Assembly: GCA_015350385.1 (NCBI GenBank)
Contig: WNKI01000001.1
Span: 12,335,329 to 12,399,328, forward strand
Source: Aculops lycopersici
Lineage: Eukaryota; Arthropoda; Arachnida; Trombidiformes; Eriophyidae
Length of the DNA: 64,000 nt
Reading direction: 5' to 3'
Of the stretch, positions 32,356-42,383 are shown one piece after another; within the stretch, counting starts at the first letter, position 1; every line of letters starts with the position of its first letter. The notes under the pieces were generated by a model that did not search any database, had not been told where the DNA came from, and saw nothing but the letters and a program-made list of their open reading frames with translations. The position numbers and the translations under genes are program-made.

Positions 32356-35300
32356 CTACTTGAGCCGATCAAAGTCAGAGGCCGACATGTCGATTGTGTG
32401 GCGCCAGGTCTCGACAGTTGGCCAATATTTCGCTATAATTGATTAAGTGAGTGGATTTGATGATTTGTTCAAGATCAGTATGAATGCTCCAATCGAAATG
32501 GTCATTTGTTTTTGTGTGTCGAATGACAATCAATCAACTCACCTGCTATGCTCGACAGCTCAAGTAGAATGCTCGCAGCACTAGGCTTGGGTTTACGGCG
32601 AAGCTCCAGTTCTGAAATCCTATCCATCTCAGTCGGTGGCATGCCAAGAAGAGTCCGTAGACATGACTCGGCACAGTCGCAAATGGCGTTCAATTGGTAG
32701 CTAGTGATGAAAATGATTTGAGTTAGTCTGTTGTAGATCATATGGAGTCCGGTTTTAGTCAAAAGATAAACTTACCCTCCCTCGAGACTGAGCACCAATT
32801 TTCCGTTGGCCAGTGTCATCAGTTGGCGTGTCATGTGCGCGAAACAAGCTGGACTTAGGTTGTAGCCGCCGAAGTTGAAGGGATGTCCGCGTGAAGCATC
32901 GAAGCCGCAGGACACCAGCACCAGGGACGGATCAAACTCGCGCGCTATGGGCATCACTAGTGACCGGAAGGCGGCAAGATACTCGGCGTCACCCATTGTG
33001 TCGTGCGACCAGGCGATGTTCCAGTTGAAGCCCTCGCCGGGAGCTGAACCGATTTCGCGCAAATCACCTGTTCCGGGGAAGAAGGTGCCCTTATCGTGGC
33101 GATGCAATGAGATATACATGACGCTCTTATCCTCGTAAAACAATTTCTGAGTTCCGTTTCCATGGTGCACATCCCAATCAAGGATCAAAACTCGCGGTAA
33201 CTGGTGGCGCGCAGTTAGTACTCGCGCCGCAATGGCCACCGAGTTGAAGAAACAAAAGCCTATTGCCTGCTGGGATTCGGCGTGGTGGCCAGGCGGTCGG
33301 ACGACGGCAAAAGCGTTGGACAGTTTACCTGAGGCGACACTTGTTGCCGCCTCCACGACACAACCGACGGCCATCCGCGCAACACCTGGCGTCTGTTCCT
33401 CGTTCCAAACTGTATCAATGTCAGCTCCCTGACCGCCGCACTCCAATTGGGTGAGCCCGTCGATGGGCAAGCCGCTGAAGTCGAGCCTCTTGAGTTTGAT
33501 GCGCTCGTAGGGCGTTCGGCCAAAATAGTTGTAGTAGGTTTCGCCATGACAAAGTTGAATCTCGTCCAGATTTGCTCGGCGCGAATCAACCTTCGAGCAC
33601 TTGGCCATGAGACCGCGATCGTAGAAGCGGCGCCAAATGGCCAGCACGCGGTGACTATTTTCGGGGTGATTTTCCTCGTTGTTGCAAATACATTTGTGGT
33701 TGCAAAGAGACAACTCGTACACTAATCCTGTTCGCGAGCTTGAATCGAAGATTGGCTGGTAGATGAAGCTGTAGTTGACGAGAGTTGGGTCTTTGGGCGT
33801 GTAGCTAAAATTGAGGGGACGACTGAGGCAGCTACTCGTTTCGCTGCTCTGATTTTGCTGCGACTTTGGCGAGGAAGTTTTGTCTGAATCGCGCGAGTTG
33901 CTTCTATTGGACATGCTCAAATCCAAGCTCGAGTTGTTCGTATCGAGGATGAAACTTTTACTCGTCTCGCTGCTCGATTGGTGAGCTATGGACGTTTGCT
34001 TAACGGGCTCGCTTGCGGGCTCGTCCACTAGCATGTGCTCGCTCTCTGCTCTTACGGTTGAGCTCGAGTCAAACTGGCCGCCCGGTGGCACCAGCTCAAC
34101 AGGTTGTTGCAGCTGCTGCTGCTGCTGGCCAGCTACGCGACCGGAACCAAACTGCATCCTCCGGCTGGCCTCTAGTTGGTTGGCGGAGATTAATAGTGGA
34201 GAGGATAGAGCTCGACTTATGGGCGAGGGTTGATACTGGAGTTGAGTCTCGTTATTGGCAAACGCCGAGCCCATTGTTGCTGTTAGCGAGTCGAGCATCA
34301 TGTCATGTTGGCCCTCACCTGTTGTGACTGGTGCCGTGGCCGTCGTTGGCGCAAGTTGGTCGGCGAGAAGAGGGTGCCGATGTTGGTGCAAGGCGAGCTG
34401 CCTTTGGAGATCGTGTCTATACTGTTCGGGCAACGCGAGGATCTGAACTAGCAGCGAGCTTGTGATCTGATTGGACTGCATCAGGTTGTCGTAGAGCATC
34501 AGCCAGCGAGCGGGATCATTCTGTTGTTGCTGGAGTCTCTGCTGGTTAAGTTGGTGTTGTTGCTGTTGGAATTGGTGTTGTGCTAATAGTGAGCTTTGGT
34601 GGTGCAACAGTTGGTGTTGGCGCTCCACCGAGATCAAGTTTTGGGCGCTGGCCGACAAATTGAACTGCTCGGCAAGCGATGCAATGGAGGCGATCGGATG
34701 GTTTGGGGCATCGAGACTGAGGGTCAGATTCAAGCGACTCAATGGTGGCGCCTGTTGGTTAGATTCCGACAGCCCGAGTGGATGTTGCCCACCAAACAGG
34801 TGGGCGTGCTGCTGATGAGACGGCTTCGCTGGTCCGTTGCCCTGAAGTCGCATTTGATCGAAGGATTCATGCAGCATACTCTGCTGCTGTCGACTTGGCG
34901 AACTCGAGCCAACGCCACCCTGAGTGACGCCCCTCGTTAGATGGTGCTGGTGGTGGCCAAGCTGACGCTGTCGACTGGCTTCGCTCGCCGAGCTACTCAG
35001 GTCTATGGCTTGAGATGAGGACTCCTCCAGTGAATCCTGTTGCGAGAGCAACGAGGAGGTCGATGACGACGACGACGAGTGATGCTTTCCGTGGTAGTGA
35101 ATTGGCGCCGACACTCTAGATTCTCGCGGGTGACTTCCGCTTCCGGCACCAGCGGTTCTTGTTACCGAGTTTTGGGTTACACTTGCCGTCGCCTGGTTGC
35201 CCGTCAATCCCATTGAGATGGATGAGCTTGGCGATTGGGCTCTTCGCATAGAGGCCGCGTCGTTTGTGGTCGCCAGTCGGTGTTTGGGAATATCTCTCGA

Positions 35301-36341
35301 GAATACGCCCATTATCTGTGACGACAACTTGTTGAGAGCCGCCGAGGTTCTCAGATCGGCTCCATCCAGCGACCACTGACGGAATTCGTCGCGCCGATTA
35401 GCCGCACCTGAACCGGGAACAGCTGGGCCGGACATGGCGCCGCCACCTGTCGCACTTGCCCTCGTGGGACTATCTGTATCCAAGCTTCCGCTCATGTTCA
35501 TGCGACCCCGACTTGAGGCTCGCTCAATTACTGTCTTTCTAATGGCCTCCTTGACTTTGAGGTGCTGACGAAGTGCAGGACTGATCTGTTGGCTCATAAT
35601 GTTGCTGGCCGCCGAGTTACCTGTGCAACTGCCACTCCCTGTGACCGACGGTGGCCTTTGTGACGGCTGCTGTTGCTCGCTTTGGAGAGTGAAATTTTCG
35701 AGCTCTTTGTTGGTGAAAATGGACTCCAACCTGATGGCGTCAGCCGTCGAGCTTGGAATGGTTTGCTGAAGCTGCTGATGCTGATGCTTAAGCTGATTGT
35801 GGTGATTGCTGATGGGCACCGAGTGGATTCCATTGGCCAAGTCAACCATCAAGTCGCTAACTGTTGCCAGGGATTGGGGCGGCGGCGTGCTGGACTGGGA
35901 CAGTGAGCGTTTATCCGCTCGACTTGATTGTAAAATGCAGGGATTCGATGAGTACTCGCTGGAGTCGAGCGAGTGGAGGAGTTGGCGCCGAGGCCGCGAC
36001 TTCCGTTTCATTAGAGGACTCATTGTGGTTCGTCTCTCAACTTGGCGTCGGCGGGATAGGGACTGTGCTTTATATGGGATATGCATCGTTGGCATGGATG
36101 CCGTCTTCCTTAGCGGATGGTCATCGCCCCTCGACCCGCTGGCTCCGTTTGCCAAGCTCGACTGACCCGACTTTTGGTGGCTGGCGACAGAGCTACAATG
36201 GATTGAGTTTATTCCCGTTGAACTCCCCTGAGGCTTCGATCTTATAAAACTGGCCAAATGCTCACGAACCACTGGACTTGCCACCGCGGATTGCGCGTGA
36301 GCCTCCTTGTTTTTCAAGGACTCCAACTTGCTGGCGTCCAT
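32356..36341 (-). CDS. HDAC4: class IIa histone deacetylase (HDAC4/5/7/9 type)
   Basis: Three exons, complement(join(32356..32432, 32543..32700, 32776..36341)), 1,266 aa. N-terminal regulatory landmarks match vertebrate HDAC4: a MEF2-binding-like helix (VREHLASFIRSK), a 14-3-3 site around Ser82 (LRKTASMP), a basic nuclear-localisation patch (97-119) and another 14-3-3-like site (RRAQSPS). A long Gln/His/Ser-rich region follows. The deacetylase domain (about 855-1240) has the class IIa zinc-binding subdomain (CICNNEENHPENSHR), HH at 1019-1020 and zinc ligands D1057, H1059 and D1148. The transition-state position is Tyr1190 (LEGGY) instead of the His of vertebrate class IIa enzymes. Class IIa HDACs shuttle to the nucleus and co-repress MEF2 targets. 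Both introns lie in the last 10% of the CDS, one right beside Tyr1190. Confidence 0.95.
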
Positions 36342-38202
36342 CTTGTCACTTCTGATTCTTTTTTAATCTTTTGTTTTATATTTTATCCTTTTACTGTTGA
36401 GATATTGCCGAGTAAGTCTCTAGTTACGCAATGGCAATCAGCGCGCTCTACATACTATCTACCCAAATCCTACTCTGCTCTCATGGTCTGTTACTTAGTT
36501 TTCGAGCATGCAATTCTGTTTATTTACTTTCCATTCTACTGAGCTCTTTTTTGTTCGGTTCGGTTTACTCGGCGAAATCTAATTAGTCGCAGTCGACCAG
36601 CGATACCGACACCAGAATCGTTTCTCGGTATCTCGGTGCTGGCGAGTCCATGTCAGCACTGCGCATCGATGCTCGCTCAATAGAGGTAGATTCAAGTATC
36701 AATCAGGCGCGTAGCTTGGTTGGCTGCCACTGCGAGGGGAGGTAATATTCGAGCTTTCAACTCGTAGCGCTATCTAAAATGACTAATTTGGCGCTATGAT
36801 ATCAATATTATGGCCACTAATAACAACGGTGACGATGATGAGTAGGATGGTACCTAGCGGCGCGCGCGTCGTTTGCTGCGGACGAGTTAAGGCAACAACA
36901 ATAACACACACAGAGAAATAGAGAGAAACATACATGCACAAACTTGTGGGGCTGAGGCCCTTGCGCACACTCGCACGACTGGATGCGATCGGCACGAGTC
37001 GCTAGCACCGCTCGCCTTGTCGCTAGGTAGACGACGGGACGACTGGCAAGCTAGCTCGGCGCGGCAGCTCGGCGCCCGCTAGGTAGTTGGGGGCGGAAGT
37101 GACAGTAACGGCGTTGCCGCAGTGGCAACCAAAGAGGGCAGAAGCAGGGAGACATATAAATAAATATACACTCAAGCTGAGGCTGAGGCTGAGGCTTGAG
37201 CTGGGGGTTTGGCGCGCGTATTTACGCGCGCAACCTCATACTCGATCGGCAGCGCAAAGTTTGTTGTCGGCCTCTTTTAATGTGATACCATCAAAGGTTA
37301 GAGTTGGCCTCATTGGTAATGAAACTGCTGCCTTGGTTCTCGGCGCTCCCGCTGCTCTATTGGTTTGGTTGCCCACTAGCTGACTGGCTGGCCGGCTAGC
37401 TTGGTGCACGCGTCCACAGCTTAATACGCCAGAGGTATTAGTGCTGGCTGGCCAATGGCTGTGTGCTGATCGTGTAGCGCCGAGGGCCTAACGAGCTCGG
37501 CGTTGATGTGTCACTACTGACTAGTTGTTGTTGTTGTTGTTGTTGTTACTTTCGCTGTCAGTGTCGCCGTTATTGCCGAGGTACTGGTGGCTCGGTGGTT
37601 GCGCTCGTGTGGCCTCCTTAGACCGAATGGCTCGCCGAGGTGCTGACGTAATAATCGGCTTGCGAACTGAAGAGCGAGTTGCGTTTCGCTTCGCGCGCGC
37701 TACTAGCTTGTTTTAGATTACCAAACGAACCCTTTGGCCCGCCGAGTGGCCGAGAAAGTGGAGCACCAACTCTGCTCCCTTTCTGCTCCACTTGTTCCGG
37801 ATTGGATTTGGGTTCAAAAATAGATTTTTGTTTGCGTCGATTGGCCCAATTCGGCGTCACAAAGGGAGGACACCCAGGGGCGTCCAAGCCAATCGGCGGT
37901 CTTTCCATTTCCCCCTTCCCGATTTCCTTCCATTTCATCTTTGTCGTTGGCTCGTTGGCTCGCGCCGCTTGCACGCTGTTGCGGGCCAAAACAAAAACAA
38001 CGCGCTTTTGCTAGAAACGACGGCCCAGTCAACGTAACCACAAAACTCCACTTGTCTCTTTTGACTTGATCAAATTAGAAACACTCACAAATGCTAATAT
38101 TATATTTCATCACTAAAAGCCAGTCTCTTGAGGCTGCACCATCAACACCGATAGGCATCCAGAAATAGATCACATTTAGGTCAAACTCCATCCCTATTCA
38201 CC
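36342..38202. promoter_or_regulatory. divergent upstream region of HDAC4 (-) and ISCA1 (+)
   Basis: No coding gene recognised. Contains a (TTG)n tract at 37523-37548 and CT/GAGGCT-type simple repeats near 37175-37200. Should hold the HDAC4 promoter and 5' leader. Confidence 0.45.
37523..37548. repeat. (TTG)n microsatellite
   Basis: About eight TTG units. Confidence 0.85.
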
Positions 38203-38586
38203 ATGTACCTCTTACTCACAAGAATGATGAGCTCAGCCAGTCGGCGACTGGCGCCCCTCTCACTAACCGAAGCTGCCGTCAGTAGGATAAGGGAAATTTG
38301 CAAGACACGACCAGATGTGATTGGACTCAGGATAGGAGTCAAGCAAAGAGGCTGCAGTGGTCTCACCTACACATTAGATTATGCCACTCAAAAGGAACAG
38401 CATGATATCGAGGTGATAAAAGACGATGTGAGAATATTCATGGACAAAAAGGCGCAGCTAACTCTAATTGGCTCCGAGATGGACTTTAAAGATGACAAAA
38501 TCTCCTCCGAGTTTGTATTCAACAACCCAAATATCACAGGGACATGTGGTTGCGGAGAAAGTTTTACAGTTAAAAAAGAAGGATGA
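38203..38586 (+). CDS. ISCA1: mitochondrial iron-sulfur assembly protein ISCA1
   Basis: Intronless 127-aa A-type carrier (human 129 aa) that helps build [4Fe-4S] clusters in mitochondria for lipoate synthase, aconitase and respiratory complexes. The three conserved cysteines are present: Cys51 in QRGCSG and Cys115/Cys117 in TCGCGESF. The first ~20 residues are Arg/Ser/Leu-rich and fit a mitochondrial presequence. Two starts (M1, or MM at 8-9) are possible; ACCATG at 38203 has the better context. The 3' end converges on CD2BP2 with 78 bp between stops, so the two transcripts probably overlap. Confidence 0.95.
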   Translation: MYLLLTRMMSSASRRLAPLSLTEAAVSRIREICKTRPDVIGLRIGVKQRGCSGLTYTLDYATQKEQHDIEVIKDDVRIFMDKKAQLTLIGSEMDFKDDKISSEFVFNNPNITGTCGCGESFTVKKEG

Positions 38587-38638
38587 ATCTATTCTAATAT
38601 GAATGACGATAGAAAATCATTGTTGATACATTCAAAAG

Positions 38639-38644
38639 TTTATT
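38639..38644 (-). terminator. poly(A) signal of CD2BP2
   Basis: AATAAA on the minus strand, 20 nt after the stop codon. Leaves almost no room for further coding exons in this transcript. Confidence 0.6.
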
Positions 38645-38664
38645 ATAAATTGATTCAAATTAGT

Positions 38665-39375
38665 TTACAAGTTGATTGCCTCCTCAAGGTCCTCGTAACT
38701 CTTCTGGTAGATATCAGTGTCTCCATCTTCAAGTCTATGGTGAGCTAACTCAATTAGTCGATCTAGTTTCTTCTTGGTTTCAGCTATCACAGTTGGATCC
38801 AGATCTGCACTAGTCTCAGCTTGACTCGAGTATTTCTTTGGCTTTATTGGGCGCCTTTTGGGAACACTGTTGCCAAATCGCCGAATAGCTTTTTGAACAG
38901 TTTCATCGGGTCTCATTATCCTTAGCATCTCCTTGTAACAACTAATCTTGTCCTTTGGCAGCGATCGAGGAGCCACAACTCGCTCTGTGGGGACCGTAGT
39001 TTTCAGCTTACCCGCTCTTTCTCTCGCCTGGATGGCCTCCCAATCGATAGATTCGGCCCAATTGTCCTTTCCCTCTCCATCCTCGTCGTCCGACTTTTTC
39101 TGGATGAAGTTACCATCTCGGTCGAATTCTCCGTCTTCGAGTTCTGCCTTGAGATTGAATGGTGTCACTTTGATGTCATTCAGCTGACTTTCAGGTCTAC
39201 CTTTCTGGTACTTGCTCAGCACTTTGTCCAACTTAAAATGGTCACCGCGAACTTTGTCGTCGTCCGAGTCTTCATCGCTATCATCGTCATCGAACTCGTC
39301 GTCTCTATCCTCAGAGCCTAATTCTTCATCGTCATCAAGATGTTTTCTCTTACTAGAAGATGGAGTTGGCTCCAT
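38665..39375 (-). CDS. CD2BP2: CD2BP2 / U5-52K-like spliceosomal protein lacking the GYF domain
   Basis: Intronless 236-aa protein. CD2BP2 (U5-52K, yeast Lin1) is a U5 snRNP assembly factor that leaves before tri-snRNP formation. Landmarks are the acidic N-terminus (residues ~14-42), the core VTPFNLKAELEDGEFDRDGNF and the SIDWEAI box. A helical region with LRIMRPDETV and AIRRFG follows. Human CD2BP2 (341 aa) ends with a ~60-residue GYF domain that binds proline-rich ligands. Here the protein stops at YEDLEEAINL, before that domain, and an AATAAA lies just 20 nt past the stop. I see no downstream exon, so the protein appears naturally GYF-less. Confidence 0.86.
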   Translation of the reverse strand: MEPTPSSSKRKHLDDDEELGSEDRDDEFDDDDSDEDSDDDKVRGDHFKLDKVLSKYQKGRPESQLNDIKVTPFNLKAELEDGEFDRDGNFIQKKSDDEDGEGKDNWAESIDWEAIQARERAGKLKTTVPTERVVAPRSLPKDKISCYKEMLRIMRPDETVQKAIRRFGNSVPKRRPIKPKKYSSQAETSADLDPTVIAETKKKLDRLIELAHHRLEDGDTDIYQKSYEDLEEAINL

Positions 39376-39532
39376 GTCATTTATTAAGGAAGCAATGTGT
39401 TAGATGGTGATATAGAAAGAGTAATAAAGAATGAACCACAGTTTGTTTATTTTCTTCATACACATGACGTTTGGCAGCGTTGTGGCGCGTGTTGTCGATT
39501 GTTCAGAGTGTTTGGCACGTGGAAAAGCTGAA

Positions 39533-40294
39533 TCAATCTTTCCTCTTCCTCTTGGTTCCCTTGCCGCCACCATTGGAATACTTAGCCTCGAGGCTGGCGA
39601 TCATACTGTCGAATGAATTCTTTGATCTGGATTGTATCATAGCCGTCAAACTACTCAAGTCGCCATCATCGGCTTTATCCTTTTTCTTCGACTCCCGAAT
39701 TTTATTCGCCTCTTTGGCTTCCCTTTGGAAACGCTTCGCGCGCTTGTCTTTCTTAGATTGAGGCTCCTTGCTAAACTTGTCGTAGTCCGGAATCTTCTTC
39801 TGCTTGATCAGTTTCATTAGTTGGGCTGTGGTGGTGTCCTCATCATAAGATATATGTGTCTGGCAGATCAAGTTCATATCGCCTTTGTACTTATTGTATA
39901 TCCTTATCAGATCCTGCTCTTCTTCTTTAGACCCTTCGTAGGTGACAAGGAAGTTATTAATGTCATTTTCTGTTATCTTGGGAAATAACAGGCGCCAGTA
40001 TTCTGCCCAATCGGCTTCACTCTGAAGTCCGTCTTCGTTAGCGATTATACCATGATCGTCGTAAAGCTTTCTCCGCTCAGTATCACTTAAAACATAATGG
40101 ACTTGCGCCAAAACTTGGAATCGCTTTGTTGCTTCTTCCTTCTCGGCCTCAGATTTTCGGTCTGGATGAATCTTCAAGGAGGTTCGCCGGTATGCCTTCG
40201 TGACAGCCTCAGCTGAGGCATCTTTTTCCACTCCTATCACATCATACAGATTTTTTGTTCCGAAGTAGTTTTGTATCTCGTCAATCAAAGTCAT
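39533..40294 (-). CDS. DNAJC9: DNAJC9-type J-domain protein
   Basis: Intronless 253-aa protein. The J domain occupies about 14-85 with the HPD motif at 43-45, which stimulates Hsp70 ATPase. After it come a conserved acidic segment and the DNAJC9 histone-binding region (FLVTYEGSKEEEQDLIRIY), then a Lys-rich coiled coil and a basic tail. DNAJC9 is a histone H3-H4 co-chaperone linking histone supply to Hsp70. ATG 40294 was chosen because conserved sequence starts right after it; the open frame upstream is not conserved. It is divergent with COPS8, the two starts being 269 bp apart. Confidence 0.93.
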   Translation of the reverse strand: MTLIDEIQNYFGTKNLYDVIGVEKDASAEAVTKAYRRTSLKIHPDRKSEAEKEEATKRFQVLAQVHYVLSDTERRKLYDDHGIIANEDGLQSEADWAEYWRLLFPKITENDINNFLVTYEGSKEEEQDLIRIYNKYKGDMNLICQTHISYDEDTTTAQLMKLIKQKKIPDYDKFSKEPQSKKDKRAKRFQREAKEANKIRESKKKDKADDGDLSSLTAMIQSRSKNSFDSMIASLEAKYSNGGGKGTKRKRKD

Positions 40295-40563
40295 GGTTTG
40301 AAGATAGAAAGTATTTTGATAGGTTCTATGTTGAAAGTAATTGTGGCGAATCTCAATAGATGCAACAAGGTTTATATCGGGGGAGTGACACAAACCCAGC
40401 TCCTGAATCTGAGCGCGCGTTCTGTGCACAAAAAAGAGGAGCAACAACGTGCAACTTTTGTTTATGCGCGATCGCCTATGACAATAACCACCTAAGTTGA
40501 CTTCATTACCGGATTGCATTTACTGCTATTTCGATCAACAACATATACTATATCTGGTGTGTC

Positions 40564-41148
40564 ATGGAGTTTACACTAGACTACGCCAGCTTGGCTAAGA
40601 AGCTGGAAAACCAGGAGTTAGAATCACCACAAGGCCGAGCATCACCCCAAGTTTATGGCCAACTGCTAGCAATATATCTTTTGTTCAATGATCTTTCCTC
40701 GGCAAAACTTCTATGGAAAAGGATACCCACTGATATAAAGGAAGCAAACGAAGAATTGTCTATCATCTGGCAGGTGGGCAAGTTGATGTGGAAGAAAAGC
40801 TATGCAGAAATCTATCCGGTTATAAACTCCTGCCCAACTTGGCCCAACCACCTGAAGAATATCATGCACCTCATAATGGATTCCACCAGACAACGTGTAG
40901 TGAAATTAATCTCAAAGGCCTACTCAAATATAAGTGTTGCCGATGCATCGGCCATGTTGGGTTTGTCGCAATCCGACACGCTCAAGTTAGCCAATGAATT
41001 GAAGTGGGTCCACGACGAGGACATAGGATACCTTTCGATCTCAAGGGTGGAGAAGAGTCGGTGCGAGCAGACGTCTACGCTGGATAATAGCAACGATTTG
41101 TTGGAAAATCTCACAAGCTACATTATATTCCTGCAGAGCGGAACGTGA
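40564..41148 (+). CDS. COPS8: COP9 signalosome subunit 8
   Basis: Intronless 194-aa protein. CSN8 is the smallest PCI subunit of the COP9 signalosome, which removes NEDD8 from cullin-RING ligases. Family blocks are plain: LENQELESPQG, PQVYGQLLAIYLL, AKLLWKRIP and IWQVGKLMWKKSYAEIY. A winged-helix-like PCI end (TRQRVVKLISKAYSNI, then a final helix with YIIFLQ) follows. Length is close to the human protein (209 aa). Shares a short divergent intergenic region with DNAJC9. Confidence 0.94.
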   Translation: MEFTLDYASLAKKLENQELESPQGRASPQVYGQLLAIYLLFNDLSSAKLLWKRIPTDIKEANEELSIIWQVGKLMWKKSYAEIYPVINSCPTWPNHLKNIMHLIMDSTRQRVVKLISKAYSNISVADASAMLGLSQSDTLKLANELKWVHDEDIGYLSISRVEKSRCEQTSTLDNSNDLLENLTSYIIFLQSGT

Positions 41149-41404
41149 ACAGTCAGCTTCTATACAACATTAAAAAGCCCATCTCAATAACACATCTCGA
41201 AGTCTTCGTCATCGTGTTGACGTCAATCATGAGTAGATTTCAGTTTAGAGAGCCTAGATATGAGAGGCTAGATTAAACCATCCTTTCGACCCATTCCTAT
41301 AATATGATCCGATCTCCGGCAAGCTTGGCCCAGGTACATGTGCAATGCAGGTTCGTTTTGCATCAGAGTTCTGTGCTTTCGCTCAATAGTTGAGAGTTGG
41401 ATAG

Positions 41405-41475
41405 AGAGAGAGAGAGAGAGAGAGNNNNNNNNNNNNNNNNNNNNNNNNNNNNNNNNNNNAGAGAGAGAGAGAGGG
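41405..41475. repeat. (GA)n microsatellite interrupted by an assembly gap
   Basis: GA repeats on both sides of 35 N bases (41425-41459). The true repeat length is unknown. Any frame crossing it is meaningless. Confidence 0.97.
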
Positions 41476-41754
41476 CGAGAATGAAAATGAAACGCTGAAA
41501 TTTCCAAAGTTTGTGCGCGATAGCTTTGTGCGATTCGACAGCACGAGCAGGGGATTTCGATTGGCAGGCCGCGTGGAAACCATGGACTAAAAATTTATCT
41601 CATCGGCCCTGGTCTCCAAATTAATCAATTAGGTATCAATAAATCACAAATCATTATTTATTATTGAAATTCTAGTTAGTCAACTAAAGTAGGATTATCT
41701 ATTCAAACCAGACCGAACAACCAGAAAAGAACAACCACCACCAGGGGCGCCATA

Positions 41755-42216
41755 ATGACCGTGGGACGAGTGGAATTGGGTGATATCACGAAACACAATA
41801 TTAAGTTGATGCGCCGGCTCAATCAGTCCATCTTCCCAGTAAACTACAACGAAAAGTTTTACAAGGATGTCCTAGAGGCAGGCGAGCTAGCCAAATTAGC
41901 CTTCTACAATGATGTTGTGGTTGGAGCCGTTTGTTGTAGGTTGGAGCAAGTTGATAATGAGCGCAGATTATACATCATGACTTTAGGCTGTTTATTTACC
42001 TACAGGAGGTTAGGAATTGGAACCACCATGCTGGAGCATGTATTAAACTATGCCACAAAGAAGGGGATAGATAGTATCTATCTGCACGTGCAAACTAGTA
42101 ACACCGGAGCGATCGAGTTTTACAAGAAGTTCGGCTTCGAGATTGTTGATACAAAAGAAGATTATTATAAGAGGATAGAACCCGCTTCTGCGTTGGTGTT
42201 GAAGAAGCAAATGTGA
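41755..42216 (+). CDS. NAA50: N-alpha-acetyltransferase NAA50 (separation anxiety)
   Basis: Intronless 153-aa GNAT acetyltransferase. NAA50 acetylates N-terminal Met-hydrophobic proteins and is needed for sister-chromatid cohesion. The substrate-binding FPVNY lies at 27-31, Tyr73 (RLYIMTLG) and His111 (LHVQTSN) are the catalytic pair, and RRLGIGT (84-90) is the acetyl-CoA pyrophosphate loop. The C-terminus is slightly shorter than in human (169 aa). ATG 41755 has good context. Its 3' end faces the CYP307 gene with 167 bp between stops. Confidence 0.96.
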   Translation: MTVGRVELGDITKHNIKLMRRLNQSIFPVNYNEKFYKDVLEAGELAKLAFYNDVVVGAVCCRLEQVDNERRLYIMTLGCLFTYRRLGIGTTMLEHVLNYATKKGIDSIYLHVQTSNTGAIEFYKKFGFEIVDTKEDYYKRIEPASALVLKKQM

Positions 42217-42383
42217 GGAAAGGCAACTGTACATTATGAGAAAAATAACCTGTTTATCTAAAATATAAATTATTTTATCGGCTCTCTTGCCGCATTTACC
42301 TTATCCTGGTGCCGGTGAAAATCTTGCAGTAAGTGGTGGAGGTTGGACAATGAAAATGGCATGGTGGTTGCCGAATACTCCGC

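Noticed and set aside
41268..41583. Frames crossing the N gap (runs of unknown residues)
   Set aside because: Artefacts of translating N bases in a GA repeat.
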